Of a DNA stretch of 64,000 nucleotides, positions 9,956 through 21,102 are shown in pieces. Origin of the DNA: Mycolicibacterium litorale. GTDB taxonomy: Bacteria > Actinomycetota > Actinomycetes > Mycobacteriales > Mycobacteriaceae. The stretch spans positions 1,178,001-1,242,000 of the forward strand of contig NZ_AP022586.1 in assembly GCF_010731695.1 (NCBI RefSeq), read 5' to 3'. Position numbers and translations under genes: made by a program. How positions within the stretch are numbered: position 1 is the first letter of the stretch; the number at the start of each line of letters is the position of its first letter. The notes beneath the pieces were generated by a model, which was not told the DNA's origin, did not search any database, and saw only the letters and a program-made list of their open reading frames with translations.

Positions 9956-10842
9956 CTCCGGAAACCCGGGCCCCTTCGCCGCAGATACCGCTCGAACTCG
10001 GCGGCCAGGGCGTCGCCGTCGATCTTGCCCAGCGCCTCGGTCATGTCGACCTCGGCGTCGCCGCGCTGTTCGAGGGAGGCGACGTACTCGGCGATCTCGT
10101 CGTCCTCGGCGGTCATCTCGGTGACCGCCTCCTCCCACTCCTCGGCCTGGGTGGGCAGGTCGGCCAGCGGCACCTCGATGTCGAGGACGTCCTCGACGCG
10201 ACGCAGCAGCGCGACGGTGGCTTTCGGGTTGGGCGGCTGCGACACGTAGTGCGGCACCGCAGCCCAGAACGTGACCGCGGGAATCCCGGCCTGCACGCAG
10301 GCGTCCTGGAACACCCCGGCGATGCCGGTCGGTCCCTCGTACCGGGTCTCCTCGAGACCGAAGAACTTCGCCGACTCCGACGAGTAGGCCGCGCCGGACA
10401 CCGGCACGGGCCGGGTGTGCGGGGTGTCGGCGAGCAGCGCACCCAGGATCACGACGGTCTGCACGTTGAGCTTGTCGGCGATGTTGAGCAGTTCCGCGCA
10501 GAACGTGCGCCAGCGCATGTTCGGTTCGACGCCGTGCATCAACACGATGTCGCGGTCGGCGCCGGGCGGGCGGCAGTGGGAGATCCGCATCGACGGCCAC
10601 ACCAGCTCGCGGGTCACCCCGTCGATCTGCCGGATCACCGGGCGATTGACCTGGTAGTCGTAGTACGACTCGTCGTCGATCTCGGCGATCGTCTCGGCCT
10701 CCCAGATCGCGTCGAGGTGCTCGAGCGCGTCACTGGCGGCGTCACCGGCGTCGTTCCAGCCCTCGAACGCCGCCACGACGATGGCGTCCCGCAACTGCGG
10801 CAGGTCAGGTCCCTTCGGGGGGCCGAAGTCCGATGGGGTCAC
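9952..10842 (-). CDS. PAC2 family protein
   Basis: 296 residues. PAC2 (proteasome-assembling-chaperone-2-like) family, corresponding to Rv2125. Signature segments are IVVAAFEGWNDAGDAASDAL near the N-terminus, DRDIVLMHGVEPNMRWRTF, TVVILGALLADTPHTRPV, and VPAVTFWAAVPHYVSQPPNPKATVALL-type sequence in the middle, with an acidic region before the C-terminus. The GTG start at 10842 has TAGGCT 6 nt upstream, so it is probably leaderless. The bacterial role is unknown; a proteasome link is only a family-name association, although proteasome genes do lie 17 kb away. Confidence 0.88.
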   Translation of the reverse strand: MTPSDFGPPKGPDLPQLRDAIVVAAFEGWNDAGDAASDALEHLDAIWEAETIAEIDDESYYDYQVNRPVIRQIDGVTRELVWPSMRISHCRPPGADRDIVLMHGVEPNMRWRTFCAELLNIADKLNVQTVVILGALLADTPHTRPVPVSGAAYSSESAKFFGLEETRYEGPTGIAGVFQDACVQAGIPAVTFWAAVPHYVSQPPNPKATVALLRRVEDVLDIEVPLADLPTQAEEWEEAVTEMTAEDDEIAEYVASLEQRGDAEVDMTEALGKIDGDALAAEFERYLRRRGPGFRS

Positions 10843-10848
10843 AACGCA

Positions 10849-10854
10849 AGCCTA
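10849..10854 (-). promoter_or_regulatory. Leaderless -10 element for the PAC2 gene
   Basis: On the minus strand TAGGCT lies 6 nt before the GTG at 10842, fitting the TANNNT leaderless pattern. Confidence 0.5.
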
Positions 10855-10912
10855 AGGCCTGCGAGGCACGCGCGAGCCCCATCGACCCACGCGGCGGTTT
10901 GCACTCACCGAC

Positions 10913-10918
10913 TATCCT
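10913..10918 (+). promoter_or_regulatory. Leaderless -10 element retained by the metH remnant
   Basis: TATCCT lies 7 nt before the GTG at 10926. This is the promoter expected for the original gene whose first 25 codons survive here, and it may still be active. Confidence 0.45.
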
Positions 10919-10925
10919 GTGCCGT

Positions 10926-11021
10926 GTGAGTGCCGCCGAACCGCGCGTCCGCGACACCGACCTCCTCGGCGCCCTGTCGACGCGGGTTCCGGTGGGCGAC
11001 AACGTGGTCGAGACGAAATAG
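10926..11021 (+). pseudogene. 5' remnant of a displaced, different-type metH
   Basis: A GTG opens a 31-codon frame containing TDLLGALSTRVPVGD, then NVVETK and a TAG stop. As I remember it, mycobacterial MetH of the Rv2124c type begins ...TDLLDxLSxRVxxGDGAMGTQLQ; the match stops exactly at GD, before the conserved GAMGT. Codon 25 ends at 11000, the likely breakpoint. The full metH downstream has the same start region but another subtype ([12 protein letters not shown]), so this is not a duplicated 5' end of that gene. A leaderless -10 (10913) remains. It could now act as a short leader ORF. Confidence 0.55.
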
Positions 11022-11033
11022 GTTCAACGGCGA

Positions 11034-11056
11034 TTTGGTTAACCTTGGTAACCAAA
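11034..11056 (+). repeat. Perfect 8-bp inverted repeat after the metH remnant
   Basis: TTTGGTTA (11034-11041) and TAACCAAA (11049-11056) are perfect reverse complements separated by 7 bp, in an unusually AT-rich patch 12 bp past the remnant's stop and about 80 bp before the metH promoter. It could be a regulator operator or a mark left by recombination. There is no U-tract, so a classical terminator is unlikely. Confidence 0.5.
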
Positions 11057-11134
11057 GCATCGCGGGCAAGCGCTCCGAGGCGGGGTCGATTGCGGCGGTG
11101 AACTGGGCGTCCAGACGTCGATCGCGCGACGACG

Positions 11135-11140
11135 TAGACT
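11135..11140 (+). promoter_or_regulatory. -10 element of metH
   Basis: TAGACT fits TANNNT and predicts transcription starting at about 11147, exactly where the first paired strand of the riboswitch begins (11148). Confidence 0.5.
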
Positions 11141-11146
11141 TTCCGG

Positions 11147-11249
11147 GGTCGAGAGGCGTTGCAACGGGTTCTGGCGGGGTCCCTTCCCCGTCCGGTATCC
11201 GCCACGCTCGGCAGAGTCAAGGACGCCTTCCGCTACGGAAGGAGTGCGC
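11147..11249 (+). promoter_or_regulatory. S-adenosylhomocysteine (SAH) riboswitch candidate controlling metH
   Basis: The leader has the SAH-riboswitch order. P1 pairs 11148-11153 (GUCGAG) with 11207-11212 (CUCGGC). The conserved UGCAAC is at 11160-11165. A long P2 runs 11165-11201: CGGGU/AUCCG outside, CUGG/CCGG inside, and CGGGG/CCCCG around a UCCCUU loop. GCCA-GCUCGG follows directly before and in P1. The closing pseudoknot is AGGCGU (11154-11159) with ACGCCU (11223-11228). The pseudoknot 3' strand overlaps a 7-bp hairpin, CCUUCCG (11226-11232) with CGGAAGG (11236-11242), that masks the SD GGAAGGAG (11237-11244). Ligand binding would therefore free the SD and switch metH on, as known for this class. 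Confidence 0.7.
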
Positions 11250-14999
<3,750 letters not shown>

Positions 15000-15085
15000 C
15001 CCCTGATCGCCGCGAACGTGAAGTCATGCATGAAGAATCGCCAACTTGTCGAACACGAGCTCACATTCGGCAGGGGGTTGCGGCC

Positions 15086-15772
15086 ATGAGAGCGGTGCTG
15101 TTCGACATGGACGGGACGCTCGTCGACTCCGAAAAGCTTTGGGATGTCTCGCTTGCCGCGCTCTACGACCGGCTCGGCGGCGTGATCACCGACGAGATGC
15201 GCGTCGCGCTGGTCGGCAGCTCCGCCGAGAACACCATCCGGACCATCTTCGCCGACCTGGGTCTCGATCCGGAACCCGCGGCGATGGCCGACGCCGATCG
15301 CTGGCTGCACGAATACACCGGGCAGTTGTTCGCCACGGCGGGCTTGCCGTGGTGTGACGGCGCCCGAGAACTACTGGAACACCTTGCCCGCGAGGGTGTT
15401 TCGATGGCGCTGGTCACCAACACGCAGCGGGCGCTCACCGAGCAGGCGCTCGAGAGCATCGGCCGCCACTACTTCACCGTGACGGTCTGCGGTGACGAGG
15501 TGCCCGAAGGCAAACCCGCACCGGACCCGTACCTGCGGGCCGCCGAACTGCTCGGGCTCGATCCCGGGCATTGCCTGGCGGTGGAGGATTCGGTCACCGG
15601 CGCCCAGGCCGCCGAACTCGCCGGATGCCCGGTGCTCGTGGTGCCCAACGATGTGGTGGTTCCGTCGAGCCCGCGCAGGCGGCACATCGATTCGCTGCGA
15701 GACGTGGTCGTCGACGACTTGCGGGCGTTCCACGCCGAAATCGACGGCGCCTCCGGGAAACGCAGCGCCTGA
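15086..15772 (+). CDS. HAD-superfamily hydrolase (beta-phosphoglucomutase-like)
   Basis: 228 residues. HAD subfamily IA: the nucleophile motif DMDGT at residues 7-11 (Asp7, Asp9) is followed by the helical cap (LWDVSLAALYDRLGG...). Motif II is VTNTQRA, the motif III lysine is in EGKPAPDPYL, and motif IV is AVEDSVTGAQAA. It is a cytosolic phosphatase or phosphomutase of unknown substrate. It follows metH by 86 bp and precedes the sugar permease, as in other fast growers. ATG 15086 was selected because the HAD motif starts right after it; the open frame extends into the metH end without homology. Confidence 0.88.
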   Translation: MRAVLFDMDGTLVDSEKLWDVSLAALYDRLGGVITDEMRVALVGSSAENTIRTIFADLGLDPEPAAMADADRWLHEYTGQLFATAGLPWCDGARELLEHLAREGVSMALVTNTQRALTEQALESIGRHYFTVTVCGDEVPEGKPAPDPYLRAAELLGLDPGHCLAVEDSVTGAQAAELAGCPVLVVPNDVVVPSSPRRRHIDSLRDVVVDDLRAFHAEIDGASGKRSA

Positions 15773-15849
15773 CCTGCGCCCGCGGCAGCGCGGTTTCGCG
15801 CCTCGCATCCGTGGGAACCCGCCTTGTCTCAGCCGGATCGGTGTTTGAA

Positions 15850-15865
15850 TGTGATTCCGGTCACG
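15850..15865 (+). promoter_or_regulatory. CRP-like binding site upstream of the glucose permease
   Basis: TGTGA-N6-TCACG matches the mycobacterial CRP (Rv3676 type) consensus TGTGA-N6-TCACA at 9 of 10 defined positions. Its right end is 24 bp before the permease ATG, in a 117-bp gap with no other gene. Confidence 0.55.
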
Positions 15866-15889
15866 CAACGCTGCGGGAAAGGATGACCC

Positions 15890-17368
15890 ATGGCAGGTCA
15901 CGGTGGCGCTCCGGTAGGCGATGACCTACCCATCGCGGACAACGAATTCTCCTCAGGGAAGACCGCGGTCCGCATCGCCTCGGTCGCCGCACTCGGTGGT
16001 CTGCTGTTCGGGTACGACAGCGCGGTGATCAACGGCGCCGTCGACTCCATTCAGGAGGACTTCGGCATCGGCAACGCCGAACTCGGCTTCGCCGTCGCAT
16101 CCGCCCTGCTGGGCGCCGCGGCCGGCGCGATGACCGCGGGCCGCATCGCCGACCGGATCGGCCGCATCGCGGTCATGAAGATCGCGGCGGTGCTGTTCCT
16201 CATCAGCGCCTTCGGCACCGGCTTCGCCCACGAGGTGTGGGCCGTCGTGCTCTTCCGGATCGTCGGCGGTATCGGCGTCGGGGTGGCCTCGGTGATCGCA
16301 CCCGCCTACATCGCCGAGACCTCACCGCCGAGCATCCGGGGGCGGCTGGGCTCGTTGCAGCAGCTGGCCATCGTGTCCGGCATCTTCCTGTCGTTCGCCG
16401 TCAACTGGCTGCTGCAGTGGGCCGCGGGTGGGCCGAACGAGCCGCTGTGGTTCGGGGTGGACGCCTGGCGCTGGATGTTCCTGGCGATGGCGGTGCCCGC
16501 CGTGGTGTACGGCGCACTGGCCTTCACCATCCCCGAGTCACCGCGGTATCTGGTTGCCAGCCACCGGATTCCGGAGGCGCGCCGGGTGCTGAGCACCCTG
16601 CTCGGCGGTAAGAACCTGGAGATCACGATCCACCGCATCCAGGACACGCTGGAACGTGAGGACAAACCCTCCTGGCGGGATCTGCGCAAACCCACCGGCG
16701 GGCTCTACAGCATCGTCTGGGTCGGGCTCGGGCTGTCGATCTTCCAGCAGTTCGTCGGCATCAACGTGATCTTCTACTACTCCAACGTGCTGTGGCAGGC
16801 GGTCGGCTTCAGTGCCGACGAGTCGGCGATCTACACCGTCATCACCTCGGTGATCAACGTGCTGACCACGCTCATCGCGATCGCCCTGATCGACAAGATC
16901 GGCCGCAAACCGCTGCTGCTGATCGGCTCGACGGGCATGGCCGTCACGCTGATCACGATGGCGGTCATCTTCGCCAACGCGACGATCGGCCCCGACGGGA
17001 ACCCGAGCCTGCCCGGCGCGTCCGGGGTGATCGCGCTGATCGCGGCCAACCTGTTCGTCGTGGCGTTCGGCATGTCCTGGGGTCCGGTGGTGTGGGTGCT
17101 GCTGGGCGAGATGTTCCCCAACCGCATCCGGGCCGCCGCGCTGGGTATTGCCGCCGCCGGGCAGTGGGCCGCCAACTGGCTGATCACCGTCACGTTCCCG
17201 GGCCTGCGGGAACACCTCGGGCTCGCGTACGGGTTCTACGGCCTGTGCGCAGTGCTGTCCGGGCTGTTCGTGTGGCGCTGGGTGCGGGAGACCAAGGGCG
17301 TGTCGCTGGAGGACATGCACGCCGACATTATGCAGCACGACCTGCCCACGGCGGCCAAGGAAGGGTGA
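15890..17368 (+). CDS. glcP: Sugar porter MFS transporter, probably glucose permease GlcP
   Basis: 492 residues, 12 predicted membrane helices. Sugar-porter signatures: GGLLFGYDSAVING in helix 1, GRIADRIGR between helices 2 and 3, PESPRYLV after helix 6, QQFVGINVIFYYS in helix 7 and DKIGRKPLLLIGS between helices 8 and 9; the end has WVRETKGVSLEDM. Gene position beside metH and hisG matches, from memory, the proton-coupled glucose permease GlcP characterised in M. smegmatis. A GAAAGGA ribosome site precedes ATG 15890, and a CRP-like box precedes that. Another hexose or pentose is possible as substrate. Confidence 0.85.
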   Translation: MAGHGGAPVGDDLPIADNEFSSGKTAVRIASVAALGGLLFGYDSAVINGAVDSIQEDFGIGNAELGFAVASALLGAAAGAMTAGRIADRIGRIAVMKIAAVLFLISAFGTGFAHEVWAVVLFRIVGGIGVGVASVIAPAYIAETSPPSIRGRLGSLQQLAIVSGIFLSFAVNWLLQWAAGGPNEPLWFGVDAWRWMFLAMAVPAVVYGALAFTIPESPRYLVASHRIPEARRVLSTLLGGKNLEITIHRIQDTLEREDKPSWRDLRKPTGGLYSIVWVGLGLSIFQQFVGINVIFYYSNVLWQAVGFSADESAIYTVITSVINVLTTLIAIALIDKIGRKPLLLIGSTGMAVTLITMAVIFANATIGPDGNPSLPGASGVIALIAANLFVVAFGMSWGPVVWVLLGEMFPNRIRAAALGIAAAGQWAANWLITVTFPGLREHLGLAYGFYGLCAVLSGLFVWRWVRETKGVSLEDMHADIMQHDLPTAAKEG

Positions 17369-17400
17369 GGGCCGTGCCCGCACGGGGCTGACGCAACGGC

Positions 17401-17682
17401 GTGGGAGAATTGCAGCCCGTGAAGACCTTCGATGCGCTGTTCGACGAGTTGACCGAACGTGCGCGCACCCGGCCTGAGGGCAGCGGCACCGTGGCGGCCC
17501 TCGACGGCGGCGTGCACGGGCTGGGCAAGAAGATCCTCGAGGAGGCCGGCGAGGTGTGGCTGGCCGCCGAACACGAGAGCGACGAAGCCCTCGCCGAGGA
17601 GATCAGCCAGCTGCTCTATTGGACGCAGGTGCTCATGATCTCCCGCGGTCTGTCGCCCGCCGACGTCTACCGCAAGCTGTGA
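17401..17682 (+). CDS. hisE: Phosphoribosyl-ATP pyrophosphatase
   Basis: 93 residues, the same length as I recall for M. tuberculosis HisE. It hydrolyses PR-ATP to PR-AMP in histidine synthesis. An MazG-like helical protein: [14 protein letters not shown], then [21 protein letters not shown] with the metal-binding EExxE pattern, and [19 protein letters not shown]. The GTG at 17401 is preferred because the product then matches the family length; a GTG at 17419 is the alternative. It is followed after 5 bp by hisG, so this is a two-gene operon. Confidence 0.93.
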   Translation: MGELQPVKTFDALFDELTERARTRPEGSGTVAALDGGVHGLGKKILEEAGEVWLAAEHESDEALAEEISQLLYWTQVLMISRGLSPADVYRKL

Positions 17683-17687
17683 ACGGC

Positions 17688-18539
17688 ATGCTGCGCGTCG
17701 CAGTTCCCAACAAGGGCACGCTGAGTGAACCCGCCGCCGAGATCCTGTCGGAGGCCGGCTACCGCCGCCGCACCGACACCAAGGACCTCACGGTCGTCGA
17801 CCCGGCCAACAACGTCGAGTTCTTCTTCCTGCGGCCGAAGGACATCGCGATCTACGTCGGGTCCGGCCAGCTCGACCTGGGGATCACCGGGCGGGATCTG
17901 GCCGCCGAATCCAATGCGCCCGTGCGTGAGCGGCTTGCGCTGGGGTTCGGCTCCTCGACCTTCCGCTACGCCGCGCCCGCCGGACGCGACTGGGCTCCGG
18001 AGGATCTCGACGGTAAGCGGATCGCCACCGCGTTCCCGAACCTGGTGCGAAAAGACCTGGCCGCCAGGGGAATCGATGCGACCGTCATTCGCCTCGACGG
18101 CGCGGTGGAGATCTCGGTGGTACTCGGTGTCGCCGACGCGATCGCCGACGTCGTCGGCTCGGGCCGCACGCTCGGCCTGCACAACCTCGTCGCCTTCGGT
18201 GAGTCGCTCTGCGATTCGGAGGCGGTGCTGATCGAGCGCGACGGCGCCGGTGACGAGAACGCTGCCGCGCGTGACCAACTCGCGGCCCGGGTGCAGGGCG
18301 TGGTGTTCGGCCAGCAATACCTGATGCTGGACTACGACTGCCCGCGCCACCTGCTGGACCGAGCCACCGAGGTGACGCCCGGACTGGAATCGCCCACCAT
18401 CGCACCGCTGGCCGACCCGGACTGGGTGGCGGTGCGCGCGCTGGTGCCGCGGCGCGACGTCAACGCGATCATGGACGAGCTGGCGGCGATCGGCGCCAAG
18501 GCGATCCTCGCCTCGGACATCCGGTTCTGCCGCTTCTGA
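17688..18539 (+). CDS. hisG: ATP phosphoribosyltransferase (long form)
   Basis: 283 residues. Catalyses the first step of histidine synthesis (ATP + PRPP to PR-ATP) and is feedback-inhibited by histidine through its C-terminal ACT-like domain. Signatures: [16 protein letters not shown] at the N-terminus, [29 protein letters not shown], the PRPP loop in [13 protein letters not shown], and the C-terminal [40 protein letters not shown]. The length is that of hexameric long HisG, so no HisZ is needed. ATG 17688 fits the family; a GTG 9 nt upstream overlaps the hisE stop. Confidence 0.95.
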   Translation: MLRVAVPNKGTLSEPAAEILSEAGYRRRTDTKDLTVVDPANNVEFFFLRPKDIAIYVGSGQLDLGITGRDLAAESNAPVRERLALGFGSSTFRYAAPAGRDWAPEDLDGKRIATAFPNLVRKDLAARGIDATVIRLDGAVEISVVLGVADAIADVVGSGRTLGLHNLVAFGESLCDSEAVLIERDGAGDENAAARDQLAARVQGVVFGQQYLMLDYDCPRHLLDRATEVTPGLESPTIAPLADPDWVAVRALVPRRDVNAIMDELAAIGAKAILASDIRFCRF

Positions 18540-18649
18540 ATCCCACCGGGCGCTGGGGCGCGCGTCCGGTGTCTCGCGCGCGATGCGCTGTGGGGACCGG
18601 AGTTGCGTGCTAGCGTCCGGAGGACTTCATCGGCCGGCCGGAGGTTCGC

Positions 18650-19132
18650 ATGACGCATGCCCTAGTCCTGCTCCTGGCACTGCTGATCGGTGTGGTCGCC
18701 GGGCTGCGCGCGTTCGCCGCACCGGCGGCGGTCGCGTGGGCGGCGATGCTGGACTGGATCATCCTGGACGGCACGTGGGCGCAGTGGCTGGCCCACCCGA
18801 TCACGGTGACGGTGCTCACCATCCTGGCGATCGGCGAACTCGTCACCGACCAGCTGCCCAAGACCCCCAGCCGCAAGACGCCGATGCAATTCGTCCCCCG
18901 GCTGGTCAGCGGGGGGTTCGCGGGCGCGGTGATCGGCACCGCGTGGGGCTACACGTTCGGCGGACTGGGCGCGGGCGTCGTCGGTGCCGTACTCGGCACC
19001 CTCGGCGGCTACGAGGCCCGCAGACGTCTGGTCGCGCGCAACGGCGGGCGTGACCTGCCGATCGCGCTGCTGGAGGACGGCATCGCCATCGGCGGCGGCA
19101 TCCTCGTCGCGTGGCTCACCTCGGTGATCTGA
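18650..19132 (+). CDS. DUF4126 membrane protein
   Basis: 160 residues. Membrane protein with hydrophobic segments at about residues 4-28, 50-66, 84-118 (Gly-rich, AGAVIGTAWGYTFGGLGAGVVGAVLG) and 140-158, plus the DUF4126 pattern GLRAFAAPAAVAWAAMLDWI near the start and DQLPKTPSRKTPMQFVPRLVSGGFAGA in the middle. It corresponds to Rv2120c beside hisG. GGAGG precedes ATG 18650. The next gene starts one base after its stop, so the two are cotranscribed. Function unknown. Confidence 0.85.
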   Translation: MTHALVLLLALLIGVVAGLRAFAAPAAVAWAAMLDWIILDGTWAQWLAHPITVTVLTILAIGELVTDQLPKTPSRKTPMQFVPRLVSGGFAGAVIGTAWGYTFGGLGAGVVGAVLGTLGGYEARRRLVARNGGRDLPIALLEDGIAIGGGILVAWLTSVI

Positions 19133-19133
19133 G

Positions 19134-20513
19134 ATGACCGAACAGACAACGAAATTCGACGCCATCGTCATCGGTGCGGGGCAGGCCGGCCCACCGCTGG
19201 CCGGCCGCTTGACCGAGGCCGGCCAGACCGTCGCCGTCATCGAACGCAAACTCGTCGGCGGCACCTGCGTGAACTACGGCTGTATCCCGACCAAGACCCT
19301 GGTGGCCAGCGCGCACGCCGCGCATCTGGCCCGCCGCGGCGCCGAATACGGTGTCGGCACGGGCGATGTGACCGTCGACATGGCGAAGGTCAAGGCGCGC
19401 AAGGACAAAATCATGCTCGACGACCGCAACGGCGTCGAGTCGTGGTTGAAGGGTATGGACGGCTGCACGTTCCTGCGCGGCCACGCCCGCTTCGAGGGTC
19501 CCCGCACCGTCCGGGTGGACGATCAGCTGCTCGAAGCGGATCGCATCTTCCTCAACGTCGGGGGCCGGGCCGTGGTACCCGACCTGCCCGGCCTGCAGGA
19601 CATCGACTACCTCACCAACGTGGGCATCCTCGATCTCGACGCCCTGCCCGAGCATCTGGTGATCGTCGGCGGCAGCTACATTGCGCTGGAGTTCGCCCAG
19701 ATGTACCGCCGGTTCGGCGCGCGGGTGACCGTGCTCGAACACGGTCCGCGGCTGACCTCGCGAGAGGACGAAGACGTGTCGGCGGCGATCAAGGACATCC
19801 TCGAGGCCGAGGGCATCGACATCGTGGTCGGTGCCAAGGACATCCGATTCAGCAAGCGCGACAACGGGTTCCAGGTCGTGACGGGTGACGGAGCGCAACC
19901 CGTCGCCGGCAGTCACCTGCTGCTCGCGGTCGGCCGGCAACCCAACACCGACGACCTCGGCCTCGACGCCGCAGGTGTGCAGACCGACGAGCGGGGCTAC
20001 ATCGTCGTCGACGACCAGCTGCGCACCAGCGTCGAAGGCATCTGGGCGATGGGGGACTGCAACGGCAGGGGGGCGTTCACCCACACCTCCTACAACGACT
20101 TCGAGATCGTCGCCGCGAACCTCCTCGACGACGATCCTCGCCGGGTCAGCGACCGGGTCACCACCTACGCGCTCTACATCGACCCGCCGCTCGGTCGCGC
20201 CGGGATGACCGTCGACCAGGTGCGGGCGTCCGGCCGCAAGGCGTTGGTCGGCAAGCGGCCCATGACGCGGGTGGGCCGCGCGGTCGAGAAGGGGGAGACC
20301 CAGGGCTTCATGAAGGTGGTGGTCGACGCCGAGACCGAGGAGATCCTCGGGGCGGCGATCCTCGGCGTCGGCGGGGACGAGGTGGTCCACGCGATCCTCG
20401 ACATCATGACCGCCAAGAAGCCCTACACCGCGATCTCCCGGACCATGCACATCCACCCGACGGTCAGTGAACTGGTGCCGACGCTGCTGCAGGACTTGAA
20501 GCCGCTGACGTGA
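19134..20513 (+). CDS. Mercuric-reductase-like FAD-dependent disulfide oxidoreductase
   Basis: 459 residues. Class I pyridine-nucleotide-disulfide reductase. The FAD site is DAIVIGAGQAGPPLAGRL at the start, the redox-active disulfide is Cys45/Cys50 in GGTCVNYGCIPTK, the NAD(P) fold contains LVIVGGSYIALEFAQ, and a second FAD motif is GIWAMGDCNGRGAFTH. The dimer end IHPTVSELVPTLL contributes the catalytic His. It lacks the N-terminal heavy-metal domain and the C-terminal Cys pair of true MerA, so mercury reduction is not implied. Its 3' end overlaps the convergent flavodoxin-type gene by 50 bp. Confidence 0.88.
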   Translation: MTEQTTKFDAIVIGAGQAGPPLAGRLTEAGQTVAVIERKLVGGTCVNYGCIPTKTLVASAHAAHLARRGAEYGVGTGDVTVDMAKVKARKDKIMLDDRNGVESWLKGMDGCTFLRGHARFEGPRTVRVDDQLLEADRIFLNVGGRAVVPDLPGLQDIDYLTNVGILDLDALPEHLVIVGGSYIALEFAQMYRRFGARVTVLEHGPRLTSREDEDVSAAIKDILEAEGIDIVVGAKDIRFSKRDNGFQVVTGDGAQPVAGSHLLLAVGRQPNTDDLGLDAAGVQTDERGYIVVDDQLRTSVEGIWAMGDCNGRGAFTHTSYNDFEIVAANLLDDDPRRVSDRVTTYALYIDPPLGRAGMTVDQVRASGRKALVGKRPMTRVGRAVEKGETQGFMKVVVDAETEEILGAAILGVGGDEVVHAILDIMTAKKPYTAISRTMHIHPTVSELVPTLLQDLKPLT

Positions 20514-21102
20514 CGCGCCGCCCGGCGGCGAACTGCGCGGCCACCCGGGCGATCCGCTCGCCCAGATGCCTGCAGGTCCGCGCGTCCGAGGGATGCACCC
20601 CGTCCGGTCCGGCGTCGACGTCGGTCTGCGCGCCGGCCCCCAGGAAGAAGCCGAGCCGATTGAGGTCGTCCGCGCTGCCCGCCGAGCTGTTCCAGCCCGC
20701 GACCAGGCCGAGGCTCACCCAGTGCATGTGGTGTTGCGCGGCGAACACCGCAAGCGACATCAGCGCGGCGACCTTGTCGCCGCTCTTGGCCCCCGAATTC
20801 GTGAAACCCGCCGCGAGCTTGTCGCGCCAGGTGCCCTCCTGGCACCGCCGCCCGGTGCGTTCGGCGAACGCCTGGAACGCCGCCGACACGTTGCCCATGT
20901 AGGTCGGCGTGCCGAACACGATCGCGTCCGCCTCGTCGAGCGTGTGCCAGTCCCGGTCGGTGAGGGCATCGAGGACGACGATGTGGACCGCGGCGCCCGC
21001 CGCCCTCGCGCCGTCGGCGACCGACTCCGCGAGCGCCGCGGTGTGACCGAAGCCGGAGTGGAACGCGACGGCCACACGCGGCGCATGGTCATCGGCGGGC
21101 AT
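20464..21102 (-). CDS. Flavodoxin / NAD(P)H-dependent oxidoreductase (WrbA-like)
   Basis: 212 residues. FMN-binding flavodoxin-fold protein: VAVAFHSGFGHTAALAESVADGA is the phosphate loop, AIVFGTPTYMGNVSAAFQAFAERTG the second FMN loop, and GFTNSGAKSGDK the third. These are the positions used by WrbA-type quinone reductases. Its start overlaps the SRPBCC gene stop by 14 bp, so it is the last gene of an ArsR-SRPBCC-flavodoxin operon. The tail runs 50 bp into the convergent oxidoreductase gene. A role in detoxifying quinones or electrophiles is plausible but not shown. Confidence 0.85.
   Translation of the reverse strand: MPADDHAPRVAVAFHSGFGHTAALAESVADGARAAGAAVHIVVLDALTDRDWHTLDEADAIVFGTPTYMGNVSAAFQAFAERTGRRCQEGTWRDKLAAGFTNSGAKSGDKVAALMSLAVFAAQHHMHWVSLGLVAGWNSSAGSADDLNRLGFFLGAGAQTDVDAGPDGVHPSDARTCRHLGERIARVAAQFAAGRRVTSAASSPAAASAPVH

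Noticed and set aside
11147..11249. SAM-IV or cobalamin riboswitch as alternative reading of the metH leader
   Set aside because: No SAM-IV core and no B12-box sequence could be found, while pairing order, UGCAAC and the terminal pseudoknot fit the SAH class.
19134..20513. True mercuric reductase (MerA) and a mercury-resistance operon
   Set aside because: No heavy-metal-binding domain, no C-terminal Cys pair, and no merR/merT/merB nearby.
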